DNA of 35,160 bases from Anaerolineaceae bacterium (GCA_009885525.1 VFKN01000154.1:1-35160); one strand, 5' to 3'. Positions 22,965 to 31,408 are shown, numbered from the stretch's first letter. Program-made: numbers and translations. The notes: a model not told the origin generated them from the sequence alone.

Positions 22965-24379
22965 TTTCCAAAATACTTTTTGGCCAATCCTACTATCTGC
23001 GTTTTGATCCCAAGTTGTGGGATGCCATGCAGCCTTACCCGCCATTGGGAACGATGTACGCTGCGAGTTATATCCGCGCGCGTGGATATGATGTGGCGCT
23101 GTTCGATGCCATGCTGGCCGACTCAGAACAGGATTGGGAAAAATCACTGGATGAGCATCAGCCGCAATACGCAATAATTTTTGAGGATAATTTTAATTAT
23201 CTCTCGAAGATGTGTTTGCTCAGAATGCGCGAAGCCGCCTTCACGATGACCGCCATGGCGAAGCAGCGCGGATGTATTGTCATCGTATGCGGCGCGGATG
23301 CGACCGATCATTACGCCGAATATTTATCCCATGGCGCGGATTTTGTTTTGCTTGGCGAGGGGGAGGAAACACTCGCGGAATTACTGGATCAACTCGAGGC
23401 GGGGAAAGATGCGAGTCAAATCATCGGGTTGGCGACTCGCTCCACGCTGCATCCATCGCGGCGACCGGATATGACTAATCTCGATTTGCTCCCATTCCCC
23501 GCCTGGGATTTGATCGACGTTGAGAAGTATAAAAAAATATGGCTCGCACGTCACGGATATTTTTCGATGAACATGGTTACCACACGCGGCTGTCCGTATC
23601 ACTGCAATTGGTGCGCCAAACCCATTTGGGGTCAGCGTTATAACTCGCGTTCGCCTGAAAATGTGGCGGCCGAAATAAAATGGTTAAAAGAAAAATTTGC
23701 GCCCGATCATATTTGGTTCGCCGATGATATTTTAGGATTGAAGCCAAATTGGATTGAAAGATTTGCGGAGTTGCTTCTCGAGCAGGATGTGGTTATTCCC
23801 TTCAAGTGTTTGCAGCGCGCGGATCTGATCAATGAGAGAACCGTATCCGCGCTTGCGAAAGCGGGTTGTAAAACAATTTGGCTCGGCGCAGAGTCCGGCT
23901 CGCAAAAAATTCTGGACGCGATGGACAAAGGCGATAAGGTCGCAGATATTGTTCGCGCCGCTGACCTGTTGCACAAAAATAAGATTGAAGTCGGTTTCTT
24001 CCTGCAGTTTGGTTATCCCGGTGAAACGTGGGAAGATGTGCAAAAGACATTGCAAATGGTACGCGTGTGCGCGCCGGATGATATTGGCATATCGGTTTCC
24101 TACCCTTTGCCCGGCACAAAATTCTTCGAGCGTGTAAAAATGGAATTAGGCGAGAAAAAAAATTGGATCGATTCTAACGATCTCGCCATGTTGTATCGCG
24201 GCACATTTTCGCAGGAATTTTATCGCGTTCTGCATGGGCGTGTTCACCACGAATTCCGTCTGCGGCGCGCATGGCGTAAAAAAGATATGCGCGGAATGAT
24301 TCGCACGCCCTACTATTGGCTGGCCATGCTGGCTAGTGAAATAAAATTGAAGAAGATAAGAAGCCAGGGCCATGAATAA
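22961..24379 (+). CDS. B12-binding-domain radical SAM protein
   Basis: This 472-residue protein has an N-terminal Rossmann-like B12-binding domain (PPLGTMYAASYIRARGYDVALFDAM; HGADFVLLGEGEETL) and a radical SAM core with the cluster motif C211-x3-C215-x2-C218 in TTRGCPYHCNWCAKP. Further core features are WFADDILGLK, GAESGSQKILDAMDKG and GYPGETWEDV. The usual DxHxxG cobalamin-ligand motif is not visible, so cobalamin may be bound base-off or not at all. Such proteins carry out C-methylation or other radical modifications. In this glycan locus it could modify a sugar or lipid (inference). It overlaps both neighbours. Confidence 0.9.
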   Translation: MISKILFGQSYYLRFDPKLWDAMQPYPPLGTMYAASYIRARGYDVALFDAMLADSEQDWEKSLDEHQPQYAIIFEDNFNYLSKMCLLRMREAAFTMTAMAKQRGCIVIVCGADATDHYAEYLSHGADFVLLGEGEETLAELLDQLEAGKDASQIIGLATRSTLHPSRRPDMTNLDLLPFPAWDLIDVEKYKKIWLARHGYFSMNMVTTRGCPYHCNWCAKPIWGQRYNSRSPENVAAEIKWLKEKFAPDHIWFADDILGLKPNWIERFAELLLEQDVVIPFKCLQRADLINERTVSALAKAGCKTIWLGAESGSQKILDAMDKGDKVADIVRAADLLHKNKIEVGFFLQFGYPGETWEDVQKTLQMVRVCAPDDIGISVSYPLPGTKFFERVKMELGEKKNWIDSNDLAMLYRGTFSQEFYRVLHGRVHHEFRLRRAWRKKDMRGMIRTPYYWLAMLASEIKLKKIRSQGHE

Positions 24380-25193
24380 TTCGCAGCTCCCAGTAATTGC
24401 TGAAGCCTTTTCGCGAACGGCTGGGAAGTATGATTCCTTTGCAGACGACCATCCGCATTTGACGCGCATGCGCGGAAAGGTTTATAGCCACATCAGCAGG
24501 TTGTTGCCGCAGGGTTCGCGCATCCTTGAATTGAATGCAGGTACGGGCGTGGATGCAGTCGCGCTCGCGCAGCGCGGCTATTACGTCCATGCAACCGATA
24601 TTGCGCCGGGCATGTTGGAACGTTTGCAGGATAAAGTAAGCGGGTTGGGTTTGGAAAGCCGGATTACTTTTCAGCAATGCTCATTCACAGACTTAAGCAA
24701 TGTGCAGGGCGCGCCGTATGACGCGGTCTTTTCGGATTTGGGCGGTTTGAATTGCATTCCGGATCTGACGCCTGTTATCAAAGATTTGCCGCAAATATTG
24801 AAGCCCGGCGGGCTTGTCGTTTGGGTGTTGATGCCGCCTGTTTGTCTTTGGGAACTGGCTGAAATTTTCCGCGGAAATTTTCGGCTTGCATTTCGACGTC
24901 TTTCCAAAAACGGCGTTCGTTCACATCTTGAAGGCTTATATTTCAACGTCTATTATTTCACGCCGCGCAAAGTGATCGAATGGTTTGGTGTCAATGATTA
25001 TTCGCTCCTCGCGTTGGAGGGACTCTCTGTCATTACGCCAACCGCCGAAAGCAAAAATCTTGCGAAGCAGCATCCGCGTTTTTATCGCGCCCTGGCCTGG
25101 CTCGATGACCGCTTATCCGGCTCGCGTTTTTGGCGTGAATGGGGTGACTTCTATATTCTGTCGCTTCGTTATAGGGGCGCATCGGAAGAATGA
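24372..25193 (+). CDS. Class I SAM-dependent methyltransferase
   Basis: This 273-residue protein has the Rossmann methyltransferase motif I, ILELNAGTGVDAVAL (51-65), followed by VHATDIAPGMLERL (acidic ribose-binding Asp), QQCSFTDL and LKPGGLVVWVLMPP (motif III). The acceptor is unknown. The C-terminal part (FNVYYFTPRKVIEWFG) is typical of small-molecule methyltransferases. It overlaps the radical SAM gene by 8 bases and the flippase gene by 4, so it belongs to the glycan operon. SAM is consumed by both this enzyme and its upstream neighbour. Confidence 0.88.
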   Translation: MNNSQLPVIAEAFSRTAGKYDSFADDHPHLTRMRGKVYSHISRLLPQGSRILELNAGTGVDAVALAQRGYYVHATDIAPGMLERLQDKVSGLGLESRITFQQCSFTDLSNVQGAPYDAVFSDLGGLNCIPDLTPVIKDLPQILKPGGLVVWVLMPPVCLWELAEIFRGNFRLAFRRLSKNGVRSHLEGLYFNVYYFTPRKVIEWFGVNDYSLLALEGLSVITPTAESKNLAKQHPRFYRALAWLDDRLSGSRFWREWGDFYILSLRYRGASEE

Positions 25194-26383
25194 AGATTAC
25201 AAAAGACAGCTTGTGGTTATTAACTGCGCGGATCGGCACACAAGGAATGGCTGCTTTGTTTACCATCCTCCTCGCGCGCCGATTGGGGAGCGCAAAATTT
25301 GGCGAATACGCAGTCATCGCTGCGATCATTTTTATTGGAAATATGCTCACCACGTTTGGCACGGATATGTCTTTGATTCGCGAGATTGCCGCGCATGGTG
25401 AATTAACGCGGCTTTCGTCTGCGCTTGCCATTCAAATAATTTTGTCTTTTTTCTTCATCGCGTTGACATGGTTTATTGCGCCGGTCTTGATGAGCGGAAC
25501 TCTTGATGGAATTCGCGGACTGCGAATTTATGCCTTTGTATTGATTCCACTGGCGTTCTTTACTGTTTTTACAAGCGTCCTGCGCGGCAAACAATTTGCG
25601 GATGCGTATGCCTGGCTTAATTTGACCGGCTCCTCTTTACAGTTAATTTTTGTTTTTATTTTTATTCACCCCGGCGCGAGCGTTGAGGAGCTGTTTATTT
25701 TTCTTTTATTAGCTCAATCAATACTTGCGTTGATCGGCGCGGCGATCTGCCATTTGAAGATGCCGGGGTTTTGGCGTAACTGGCGTTTTGATTTAAATGA
25801 TATGGTTGATCTCTTAAAGGTGAGCTCTCCGCTTGCAGTGTTGACTTTGGTCATGATGATTTATCAGAAAATAAGTATTATGATTATTTCACTGATGAGC
25901 GGCGCGGCGATGGCTGGTTTTTTCTCCGTGGCGCAGCGGACTCTCGAAGCCGCGAAGACGGGACATGTTGCCATCTTTACCGCGCTGTATCCTGCCATGG
26001 CGCAAAATAAGGATGGCGATTTTCGTCAAACGTGGATTTTCCTGATGACTGGCGCGGCCGTTGGTTCGACGGTATTGTCGGCGCTGGCAATGCCCGTGAC
26101 GAGGATTCTATTTGGGGTCGAATATGAAGCGTCTATTCCTGCATTGCAAATCCTCGCGTGGATGTTGATCCCGTATACGGCAAGTACGTTTCTGACGCTA
26201 AAGTTTGTCGCAGCGAATCGTGAAGCGCCGGTTTTGCGTGCCTCGATGATTAGTTTGGTTGTTTTGATCTTTCTCAGCCTGTTATGGATTCCGCGCATGG
26301 GGTTGGCCGGCGCAAGCCTTTCAGCACTTTCGGCGGAATCAATTCAAGCGGCATTGTTATTTTTTCAATGGAGGGTGACGTGA
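25190..26383 (+). CDS. Wzx-type oligosaccharide flippase
   Basis: This 397-residue polytopic protein has about 12 hydrophobic segments and the family start DSLWLLTARIGTQGMAALFTILLARRLGSAKFGEYAVI. PLAVLTLVMMIYQKISIMIISLMSGAAMAGFFSVAQRTLE fits the central MATE/MOP flippase region, and YEASIPALQILAWMLIP is another recurring motif. It would move a lipid-linked oligosaccharide across the membrane for the O-antigen polymerase at 19174. It is coupled to the methyltransferase (ATGA overlap) and to the nucleoside phosphorylase. Confidence 0.9.
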   Translation: MKITKDSLWLLTARIGTQGMAALFTILLARRLGSAKFGEYAVIAAIIFIGNMLTTFGTDMSLIREIAAHGELTRLSSALAIQIILSFFFIALTWFIAPVLMSGTLDGIRGLRIYAFVLIPLAFFTVFTSVLRGKQFADAYAWLNLTGSSLQLIFVFIFIHPGASVEELFIFLLLAQSILALIGAAICHLKMPGFWRNWRFDLNDMVDLLKVSSPLAVLTLVMMIYQKISIMIISLMSGAAMAGFFSVAQRTLEAAKTGHVAIFTALYPAMAQNKDGDFRQTWIFLMTGAAVGSTVLSALAMPVTRILFGVEYEASIPALQILAWMLIPYTASTFLTLKFVAANREAPVLRASMISLVVLIFLSLLWIPRMGLAGASLSALSAESIQAALLFFQWRVT

Positions 26384-27150
26384 ACTTTCCAAATTATCCC
26401 GATAAACAAAATTTGAAAGCCTTGTTGCGCGCCGAAGATATTGTTGGCTATCGCAAACATCTTGGGCGTATGCCGAAGTTTCAAAAATTGGACGGCGTTT
26501 TATTTTGCCTTGAGCGTGGTCTGCCGCGGCGCATGCGCTGGCGAATCCCTGTGCGCCGGATTGGCGGCATGAATGCGGATATAGATGAAGTGAAGCGAAA
26601 TGGAGTTGTGGTCTTAACCGGTTTTGGCGGCGGCGCTCCCATCCTTGCCGAGCTGGCTGAAGAATTGGTTGTCATGGGTGCGCGCCGCATGGTGATCATG
26701 ACCTGGGGCGGTATTTTGCAGCCTGATATCAAGGCCGGGGATATTGTTGTCTGCAATCGCGCTATTCGCGATGATGGCACATCTCATCATTATTTGCCGC
26801 ACGAAAAATATATTGATGGCAATCAAGGCTTTGCGAATCAATTGGCCGACTCGCTTCGTGCGCGCGGCGCTGCCTGTACAATCGGCTCAACGTGGACGAC
26901 TGATGCGCCGTATCGTGAGACACTTGAAGAGATAAAACAATATCAGTCGGAAGGTGTAAAAGTGGTGGAAATGGAATCCGCGGGACTTTTTACCATTGGC
27001 AAAGTTCGCAATATTCCAACCGCTTCGATCGTCATTGGCATGGATAGTCTGGCTGATTACAAGTGGCGCGTCCCTGATCGTTTGGATGATATTATGCGCT
27101 CACTTGAAACTGTGTACGCAGCCTGTGTTGATGTGCTGGGCTCAAAATGA
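26380..27150 (+). CDS. Uridine/purine nucleoside phosphorylase family protein
   Basis: This 256-residue protein is of the PNP/UDP family. VVLTGFGGGAPILAELAEEL gives the phosphate-binding loop, AIRDDGTSHHYLP the nucleobase region of uridine phosphorylases, and VVEMESAGLF the ribose-binding Met-Glu-Ser. The GTG at 26380 is chosen because GGAGG lies 5 bases before it and the GTGA overlaps the flippase stop; starts further upstream (26284, 26368) lack this. It cleaves a nucleoside to base and ribose 1-phosphate. A nucleoside phosphorylase in a glycan operon is odd; salvage of 5'-deoxyadenosine or nucleosides from the SAM enzymes is one explanation (inference). Confidence 0.85.
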   Translation: MNFPNYPDKQNLKALLRAEDIVGYRKHLGRMPKFQKLDGVLFCLERGLPRRMRWRIPVRRIGGMNADIDEVKRNGVVVLTGFGGGAPILAELAEELVVMGARRMVIMTWGGILQPDIKAGDIVVCNRAIRDDGTSHHYLPHEKYIDGNQGFANQLADSLRARGAACTIGSTWTTDAPYRETLEEIKQYQSEGVKVVEMESAGLFTIGKVRNIPTASIVIGMDSLADYKWRVPDRLDDIMRSLETVYAACVDVLGSK

Positions 27151-28043
27151 ATTCTTTTATTTGTCCGCGCTGTAAAACAAAACTGAATATACTATCTGAT
27201 GAGGCGCGCTGCCCACAGGATGGTTTGCTCTTTCGATGTGTGGATGGCATTTGGAGATTTCTTCTGCCGGAGCGCGAATCTCATTACGCCCGCTTTATCG
27301 CGGACTACGAATCGATTCGGCGCTTCGAGAAGCGCGGCTCCCCGGATGTGAATTATTATCGCGCGTTGCCATTCAAAGACCTAAGCAGAAATTTCACCGC
27401 TGATTGGAAAATCCGCGCTGTCAGTTATAAATCGCTGAAATCATTGTTGTCCACACCTCAAAATATCCTTGATATGGGCACAGGCAATGGCTGGCTCTCC
27501 AATCGATTATCTGCGCTTGGGCATCACTTGTTCGCCGTTGATTTATTGATCAATCCGGAGGATGGGCTTGGCGCGTGGAAAAATTACGAAAATTCGTTTA
27601 CGCCAATTCAAGCAGAATTTATATGCCTGCCCATTCCAGACCAAACGGTTTCAACAGTAATTTATAACGCTTCATTTCACTATTCCGAAAATTACGAGCA
27701 AACGCTCACTGAAGCGTTGCGTGTGCTTTCTCCTGGCGGGCAGATCATCGTAATGGACTCGCCTGTTTATCACAGCGCCGAGTCTGGTGCGCAAATGGTT
27801 ACAGAAAGAAAAACGAATTTTCTCTTACGCTATGGTTTTGCATCTGATTCGATCCAAAGTGAAAATTACTTCACCTATAAACGGATGAAGGAACTTGGCG
27901 AAAAATTAGGCATACGTTGGAAACATATCCGCCCGTATTATGGAATCAAATGGATGCTCCGTCCGTGGATTGCATATCTGCGCGGCAGCCGCGAACCTGC
28001 TGAGTTTGGTTTATGGGTGGGCAATCCAAAACCTGAGTCTTGA
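27147..28043 (+). CDS. SAM-dependent methyltransferase with zinc ribbon
   Basis: This 298-residue protein begins with a zinc-ribbon-like segment (ICPRCKTKL: C6 and C9; then C22 and C31), as in Trm112-like N-termini. The Rossmann methyltransferase core has ILDMGTGNGWLSNRL (motif I, 107-121), FAVDLL and LSPGGQIIVMDSP. The acceptor is unknown. It overlaps the nucleoside phosphorylase stop by 4 bases and is the last gene of the glycan operon. No terminator is seen; only 13 bases separate it from the convergent lipoprotein gene. Confidence 0.87.
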   Translation: MNSFICPRCKTKLNILSDEARCPQDGLLFRCVDGIWRFLLPERESHYARFIADYESIRRFEKRGSPDVNYYRALPFKDLSRNFTADWKIRAVSYKSLKSLLSTPQNILDMGTGNGWLSNRLSALGHHLFAVDLLINPEDGLGAWKNYENSFTPIQAEFICLPIPDQTVSTVIYNASFHYSENYEQTLTEALRVLSPGGQIIVMDSPVYHSAESGAQMVTERKTNFLLRYGFASDSIQSENYFTYKRMKELGEKLGIRWKHIRPYYGIKWMLRPWIAYLRGSREPAEFGLWVGNPKPES

Positions 28044-28056
28044 TCAGTCGGACGTA

Positions 28057-28746
28057 TTATTTCCTCGCCTCACATTTCTTGCCGTCGCCATTCCACACAC
28101 AGGCAATGGAATTTTGCTCGCAGGTCGCCTTTTTTTTGTAGACACTGCAATCCACCAGACAACTGATCGTTTTGAGTTTGAGCACTGTGCAGTTCTGCAC
28201 AAGCTGCTGGAATCCCTGCATACAGCACCCTTGCCGATTGTTGTAGTTATATTCCGGCGGACATTGCGTGGTGCTTGCTTGAACTGTTGGGACAACACAA
28301 CTCGGATCGCACACGCTAACTTCAAATTGCGATGCCATCAGACCGGTGCACGTCACGATTTGTTTGTTATCTTTTATACCGTCATTTGAGCAGGTAAAAT
28401 CCTTGGTAAGCACATCATAAGTTAAGCCCTTATTGATGAAGATCAGGTTATACGGCCTTTTCTTTGCGCAAAAAGTGCCGCCTTCTTCGATGACCGGAAT
28501 CTGACATTGGACAGGTGGCACACTGGTCAGTTCGCAGAGTGGCGCTAGATCTTGCGTTGCAGAGGCGGTCGGGATAATCTCGCCGGGCGTGCTTACAGGC
28601 GTTGAGGTTTCTGTGGAACTCACAGCCGCTGTTGGTGTCTCTGTATTATTCTTTGGCGCTGAACTGGGTAAATTACAGGACGCTGTAATTTCTATCAACA
28701 AGAAGAAGAGGATTGGAAAGATGATGGGTTTTAGAGTTTTATTCAT
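28057..28746 (-). CDS. Cysteine-rich lipoprotein
   Basis: This 229-residue protein has a lipobox (ITASC, lipidated Cys24) and then a Thr/Ser/Pro-rich linker (about 25-65). The remaining 160 residues hold 16 Cys, enough for eight disulfides. The end, CLVDCSVYKKKATCEQNSIACVWNGDGKKC, has a spacing like PSI- or EGF-like small disulfide folds. No family is recognised. It is presumably on the outer face of the membrane. AAGGAGA lies 7 bases before the ATG. It is convergent with the glycan operon and probably monocistronic. Confidence 0.8.
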   Translation of the reverse strand: MNKTLKPIIFPILFFLLIEITASCNLPSSAPKNNTETPTAAVSSTETSTPVSTPGEIIPTASATQDLAPLCELTSVPPVQCQIPVIEEGGTFCAKKRPYNLIFINKGLTYDVLTKDFTCSNDGIKDNKQIVTCTGLMASQFEVSVCDPSCVVPTVQASTTQCPPEYNYNNRQGCCMQGFQQLVQNCTVLKLKTISCLVDCSVYKKKATCEQNSIACVWNGDGKKCEARK

Positions 28747-28842
28747 GTCTGGGTCTCCTTGATAATCGTTGATAAAATCATTTGCTGGACACTTTAGATT
28801 ATACAGGTTTCAAATCCGGATTTCTACTTGATAGAAAATACT

Positions 28843-28969
28843 GTGTGCACGCAAAACATGTCAGGCCGGGGTTGCTCCCTGCGCCGTCCCCGGCGCAGGG
28901 TTTCCTCGCAAAACGCCGCCGAGGACGGCGGCTGGAAGCATAGGTTAATGACAACCTTTGCGTGCACAC
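28843..28969. mobile_element. 127-bp MITE-like element with 8-bp target duplication
   Basis: Perfect 13-bp terminal inverted repeats GTGTGCACGCAAA (28843-28855) and TTTGCGTGCACAC (28957-28969) are flanked by exact AAAATACT repeats (28835-28842 and 28970-28977). The interior is GC-rich in an AT-rich gap. It has two perfect hairpins: CCCTGCGCCG/CGGCGCAGGG (28877-28900, 4-base loop) and GCCGCCG/CGGCGGC (28915-28932, 4-base loop). There is no transposase or other ORF. It is unrelated to the CTCACCTTACGCA family. The rest of the 28747-29085 gap holds the divergent start regions of the lipoprotein and LiaI-like genes. Confidence 0.75.
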
Positions 28970-29085
28970 AAAATACTCGTGCGCAACTTGTTACTGCTTT
29001 CATCGTATACATTCAAAGACTTTGCTTTTCATCTGAAAAGTAATACACTATTATCGAAATCACTTTTAAAGGAGATCATACAATT

Positions 29086-29616
29086 ATGAACAAACAAGGT
29101 CGTTCCCAACTTGCGCTTGGCGTTATTCTAATCCTTCTCGGCGCGTGGTTCCTGCTCGATAAGACCAATCCGCAGTTCCATTCTCTTTTTGCAAAATATG
29201 CTGCATGGCCTCTCAATATGTTCCTGATCGGCGGCGCGATTCTTATCATCGGTTTGGTGACAGGCCAGCCTGGTATGGCGGTGCCTGCTGCGATCGTTGC
29301 CGGACTTGGCGGAATTTTTTACTATCAGAAAATAACTGAGACTTCTGATTCCTGGTCATATATGTGGACGCTCATCCCCGGTTTCGTCGGCGTGGGGACT
29401 GTTGTTGCAGGCCTGCTTGGCGATAACACCGCGCGCAATCTCAAACACGGACTGAATCTAATGGTCATTAGCGCCGTGCTTTTTCTCGTCTTCTCATCGT
29501 TCTTCGGCGGCTGGGCATTGCTTGGCAGTTACGGCCCTTCCATTTTGTTGATCCTGCTCGGCTTGTGGGTGCTGGGCAACGGCATCTACCGCTCGTATCG
29601 CAACAAGGAGGAATAA
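29086..29616 (+). CDS. LiaI/DUF5668-like membrane protein
   Basis: This 176-residue protein has the start SQLALGVILILLGAWFLLDK and a closing block SYGPSILLILLGLWVLGNGIYRSYRN, both resembling the two-helix LiaI-LiaF-like unit (DUF5668). In total there are about six short hydrophobic segments. The function is unknown; homologues belong to envelope-stress systems, but no LiaR/LiaS partner is in this window. GGAG (AAAGGAGATC) lies 8-9 bases before the ATG. It is translated just before the related LiaF-like gene (1 base between stop and next start). Confidence 0.75.
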   Translation: MNKQGRSQLALGVILILLGAWFLLDKTNPQFHSLFAKYAAWPLNMFLIGGAILIIGLVTGQPGMAVPAAIVAGLGGIFYYQKITETSDSWSYMWTLIPGFVGVGTVVAGLLGDNTARNLKHGLNLMVISAVLFLVFSSFFGGWALLGSYGPSILLILLGLWVLGNGIYRSYRNKEE

Positions 29617-29617
29617 T

Positions 29618-30415
29618 ATGAAACGCAACCAATTGGTTTGGGGCGTGATCCTGATCCTGCTTGGCGGTCTTATGCTTGCCAATGCAATGGGAATTAAACT
29701 TCCCAACGGCACAGCGCTGACGGAACTCTTCTGGCCCGTGCTGCTCATCCTCGGCGGCGCTTGGGTTTTGATCGGCGTATTCTTTCGCGGTAAAGTTGAA
29801 ATGCAAAACGCATCCATTGAATTGCAGGGCGCAACTTCTGCAAGCGTTAAAATTAATCATGGCGCAGGTGAGTTGAAGATTCACAGTGGCGCAAGCGGAA
29901 ATGAATTCATGCGCGGCTCTTTCATGGGCGGCTTGGATCATAAATCCACTCGTAACGCTGATCAACTTGAGGTGAAGATGAGGCCCGCGAAGGACGTGAT
30001 GGATTTCCCGTTCTTCGGGCCGCGCACCCAACTCGATTGGGATGTCGCTTTGAATGCCGATATTCCCATCGCCTTGAATTTAAATCTCGGCGCAAATAAA
30101 TCCACGCTGGATTTACGCGATATCAAACTGACGAATTTTGACCTCGACACCGGTGCGAGTGAAACCACGTTGACTCTGCCCGCGCAAGGACGCTTCACAG
30201 CCGACCTCGATTTGGGCGCCGCGTCGCTGACAGTGATCGTCCCCGAAGGACTCTCCGCCCGTATCCGCGCGACACTTGGCGCTGCCGACCTTAAGATCGA
30301 CCAGTCGCGCTTCCCGCGCAACGGCAACTATTATCAATCTCCCGACTTTGACTCTGCTGTGAATGCGGTCGACATGACCATTGACGCAGGCGCGGCTTCG
30401 ATCAAAATAAGATAA
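29618..30415 (+). CDS. LiaF-like membrane protein with adhesin-like C-terminus
   Basis: This 265-residue protein has two membrane segments at the N-terminus (about 8-26 and 39-58; WGVILILLGGLMLANAMG) of the LiaI-LiaF type. The rest is beta-rich, with repeated G-A-(G/S/A)-x-L stretches (GAGELKIHSGAS, LGANKSTLDLRD, TGASETTLTLP, LGAASLTVIVP, AGAASIKIR). This looks like the toast-rack (DUF4097/DUF2154) domain. It may sense or respond to envelope stress (inference). AGGAGG lies 7 bases before the ATG; it is coupled to the preceding gene, and a terminator follows. Confidence 0.78.
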   Translation: MKRNQLVWGVILILLGGLMLANAMGIKLPNGTALTELFWPVLLILGGAWVLIGVFFRGKVEMQNASIELQGATSASVKINHGAGELKIHSGASGNEFMRGSFMGGLDHKSTRNADQLEVKMRPAKDVMDFPFFGPRTQLDWDVALNADIPIALNLNLGANKSTLDLRDIKLTNFDLDTGASETTLTLPAQGRFTADLDLGAASLTVIVPEGLSARIRATLGAADLKIDQSRFPRNGNYYQSPDFDSAVNAVDMTIDAGAASIKIR

Positions 30416-30419
30416 GATT

Positions 30420-30463
30420 GTGTGAATTTAAAGATATGGATTTTTAAATTCCACGCTTTTTTT
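30420..30463 (+). terminator. Terminator after the LiaF-like gene
   Basis: GTGTGAATTTAAA (30420-30432) pairs with TTTAAATTCCAC (30443-30454) with one bulged base, followed by GC and seven T. Confidence 0.75.
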
Positions 30464-30510
30464 GTTAGACAACGCACTTAGCCAAATGTTGAGGAGCAGT
30501 ATGGGTTGCT

Positions 30511-31380
30511 ATGAACAATAAAAAGAAAATTTCACGTCGGGATTTTTTTAGAATTCTAAAAGAGTTCTTTCTCTCGTTCATTGCAATAGGATCAGTTTTA
30601 TCTGTGGACGGCTATTTAATCGAACCGAACTGGATTGATGTCAATGAAGTGGATATCAAACTTCCCCATTTGCCAAAAGCATTTTCGGGTTTTCGAATTT
30701 TGCAGATCAGCGATGTTCATATAGGCGGCTGGATGAATAGCAAGCGACTTGCCGAGGTGATGAGGTTAGTGCGTGCGCAGCAGGCGGATTTGATTGTCCT
30801 AACCGGTGATTATGTGCTGGGTCTATGGGACAAGACTGTGGATTTGGAAGCGGCGGATTTTATTAAGGAAATATCAAACATAACCAAGGATCATCTGGTT
30901 TTAGGTGTTTTGGGAAATCACGATTATTGGACGGATGCCGCGCGTGTCCGCGAGATGCTGGCCGCCTCTGGTGTGATAGAACTTGAGAATGATGTTTATC
31001 CGCTTGAAAGAGACGGGCAGCGCTTGTTCATTGCCGGTCTGGATGATATATGGGAAAAGAAGTACGACCTCGACAAGGTGTTGAATAAACTGCCGCAGAA
31101 CAGCGCCGCGATCCTGCTCGCCCACGAGCCGGATTTTGCAGATACCAGCGCAGCGACCGGGCGCTTTGGGTTGCAATTATCAGGTCATTCACACGGCGGG
31201 CAGGTGGCAGTTCCATTTTTTGGTGCGCCCATACTGCCGCATTTAGGCAGAAAATATTATTCCGGTTTGTATAAAATCCGCGAGATGTGGCAATATACCA
31301 ATCGCGGCGTCGGGATGATCGAGCCGGCAGTGAGGATTAATTGCAGGCCTGAGATAACGGTTTTCACTTTGCTTTCGTAA
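30511..31380 (+). CDS. Metallophosphoesterase (YkuE-like)
   Basis: This 289-residue protein opens with a twin-arginine-like signal (SRRDFFRIL) and a hydrophobic helix (18-36), suggesting export or membrane anchoring. All calcineurin-type metal-binding motifs are present: D68-V-H70, GD at 99-100, GNHD at 135-138, H205 (AHEPDF) and GHSH at 225-228. YkuE-type enzymes hydrolyse phosphoesters such as UDP-sugar or lipid pyrophosphates outside the cytoplasm; the substrate here is unknown. GGAG is 15 bases before the ATG, too far, and fits instead an overlapping six-codon ORF at 30501-30521. Confidence 0.88.
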   Translation: MNNKKKISRRDFFRILKEFFLSFIAIGSVLSVDGYLIEPNWIDVNEVDIKLPHLPKAFSGFRILQISDVHIGGWMNSKRLAEVMRLVRAQQADLIVLTGDYVLGLWDKTVDLEAADFIKEISNITKDHLVLGVLGNHDYWTDAARVREMLAASGVIELENDVYPLERDGQRLFIAGLDDIWEKKYDLDKVLNKLPQNSAAILLAHEPDFADTSAATGRFGLQLSGHSHGGQVAVPFFGAPILPHLGRKYYSGLYKIREMWQYTNRGVGMIEPAVRINCRPEITVFTLLS

Positions 31381-31408
31381 AAGCAGAACAAAATAATTTT
31401 GTCACCTC

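Noticed and set aside
26284-26379. Longer N-terminus of the nucleoside phosphorylase
   Set aside because: The extension is the flippase gene read in another frame; GGAGG placed 5 bases before GTG 26380 decides the start.
28828-29043. Plus-strand 71-codon ORF in the gap before the LiaI-like gene
   Set aside because: It lies over the 127-bp MITE-like element and is read through its hairpins; no SD and no protein-like pattern. The open frame follows from the element's GC-rich palindromes.
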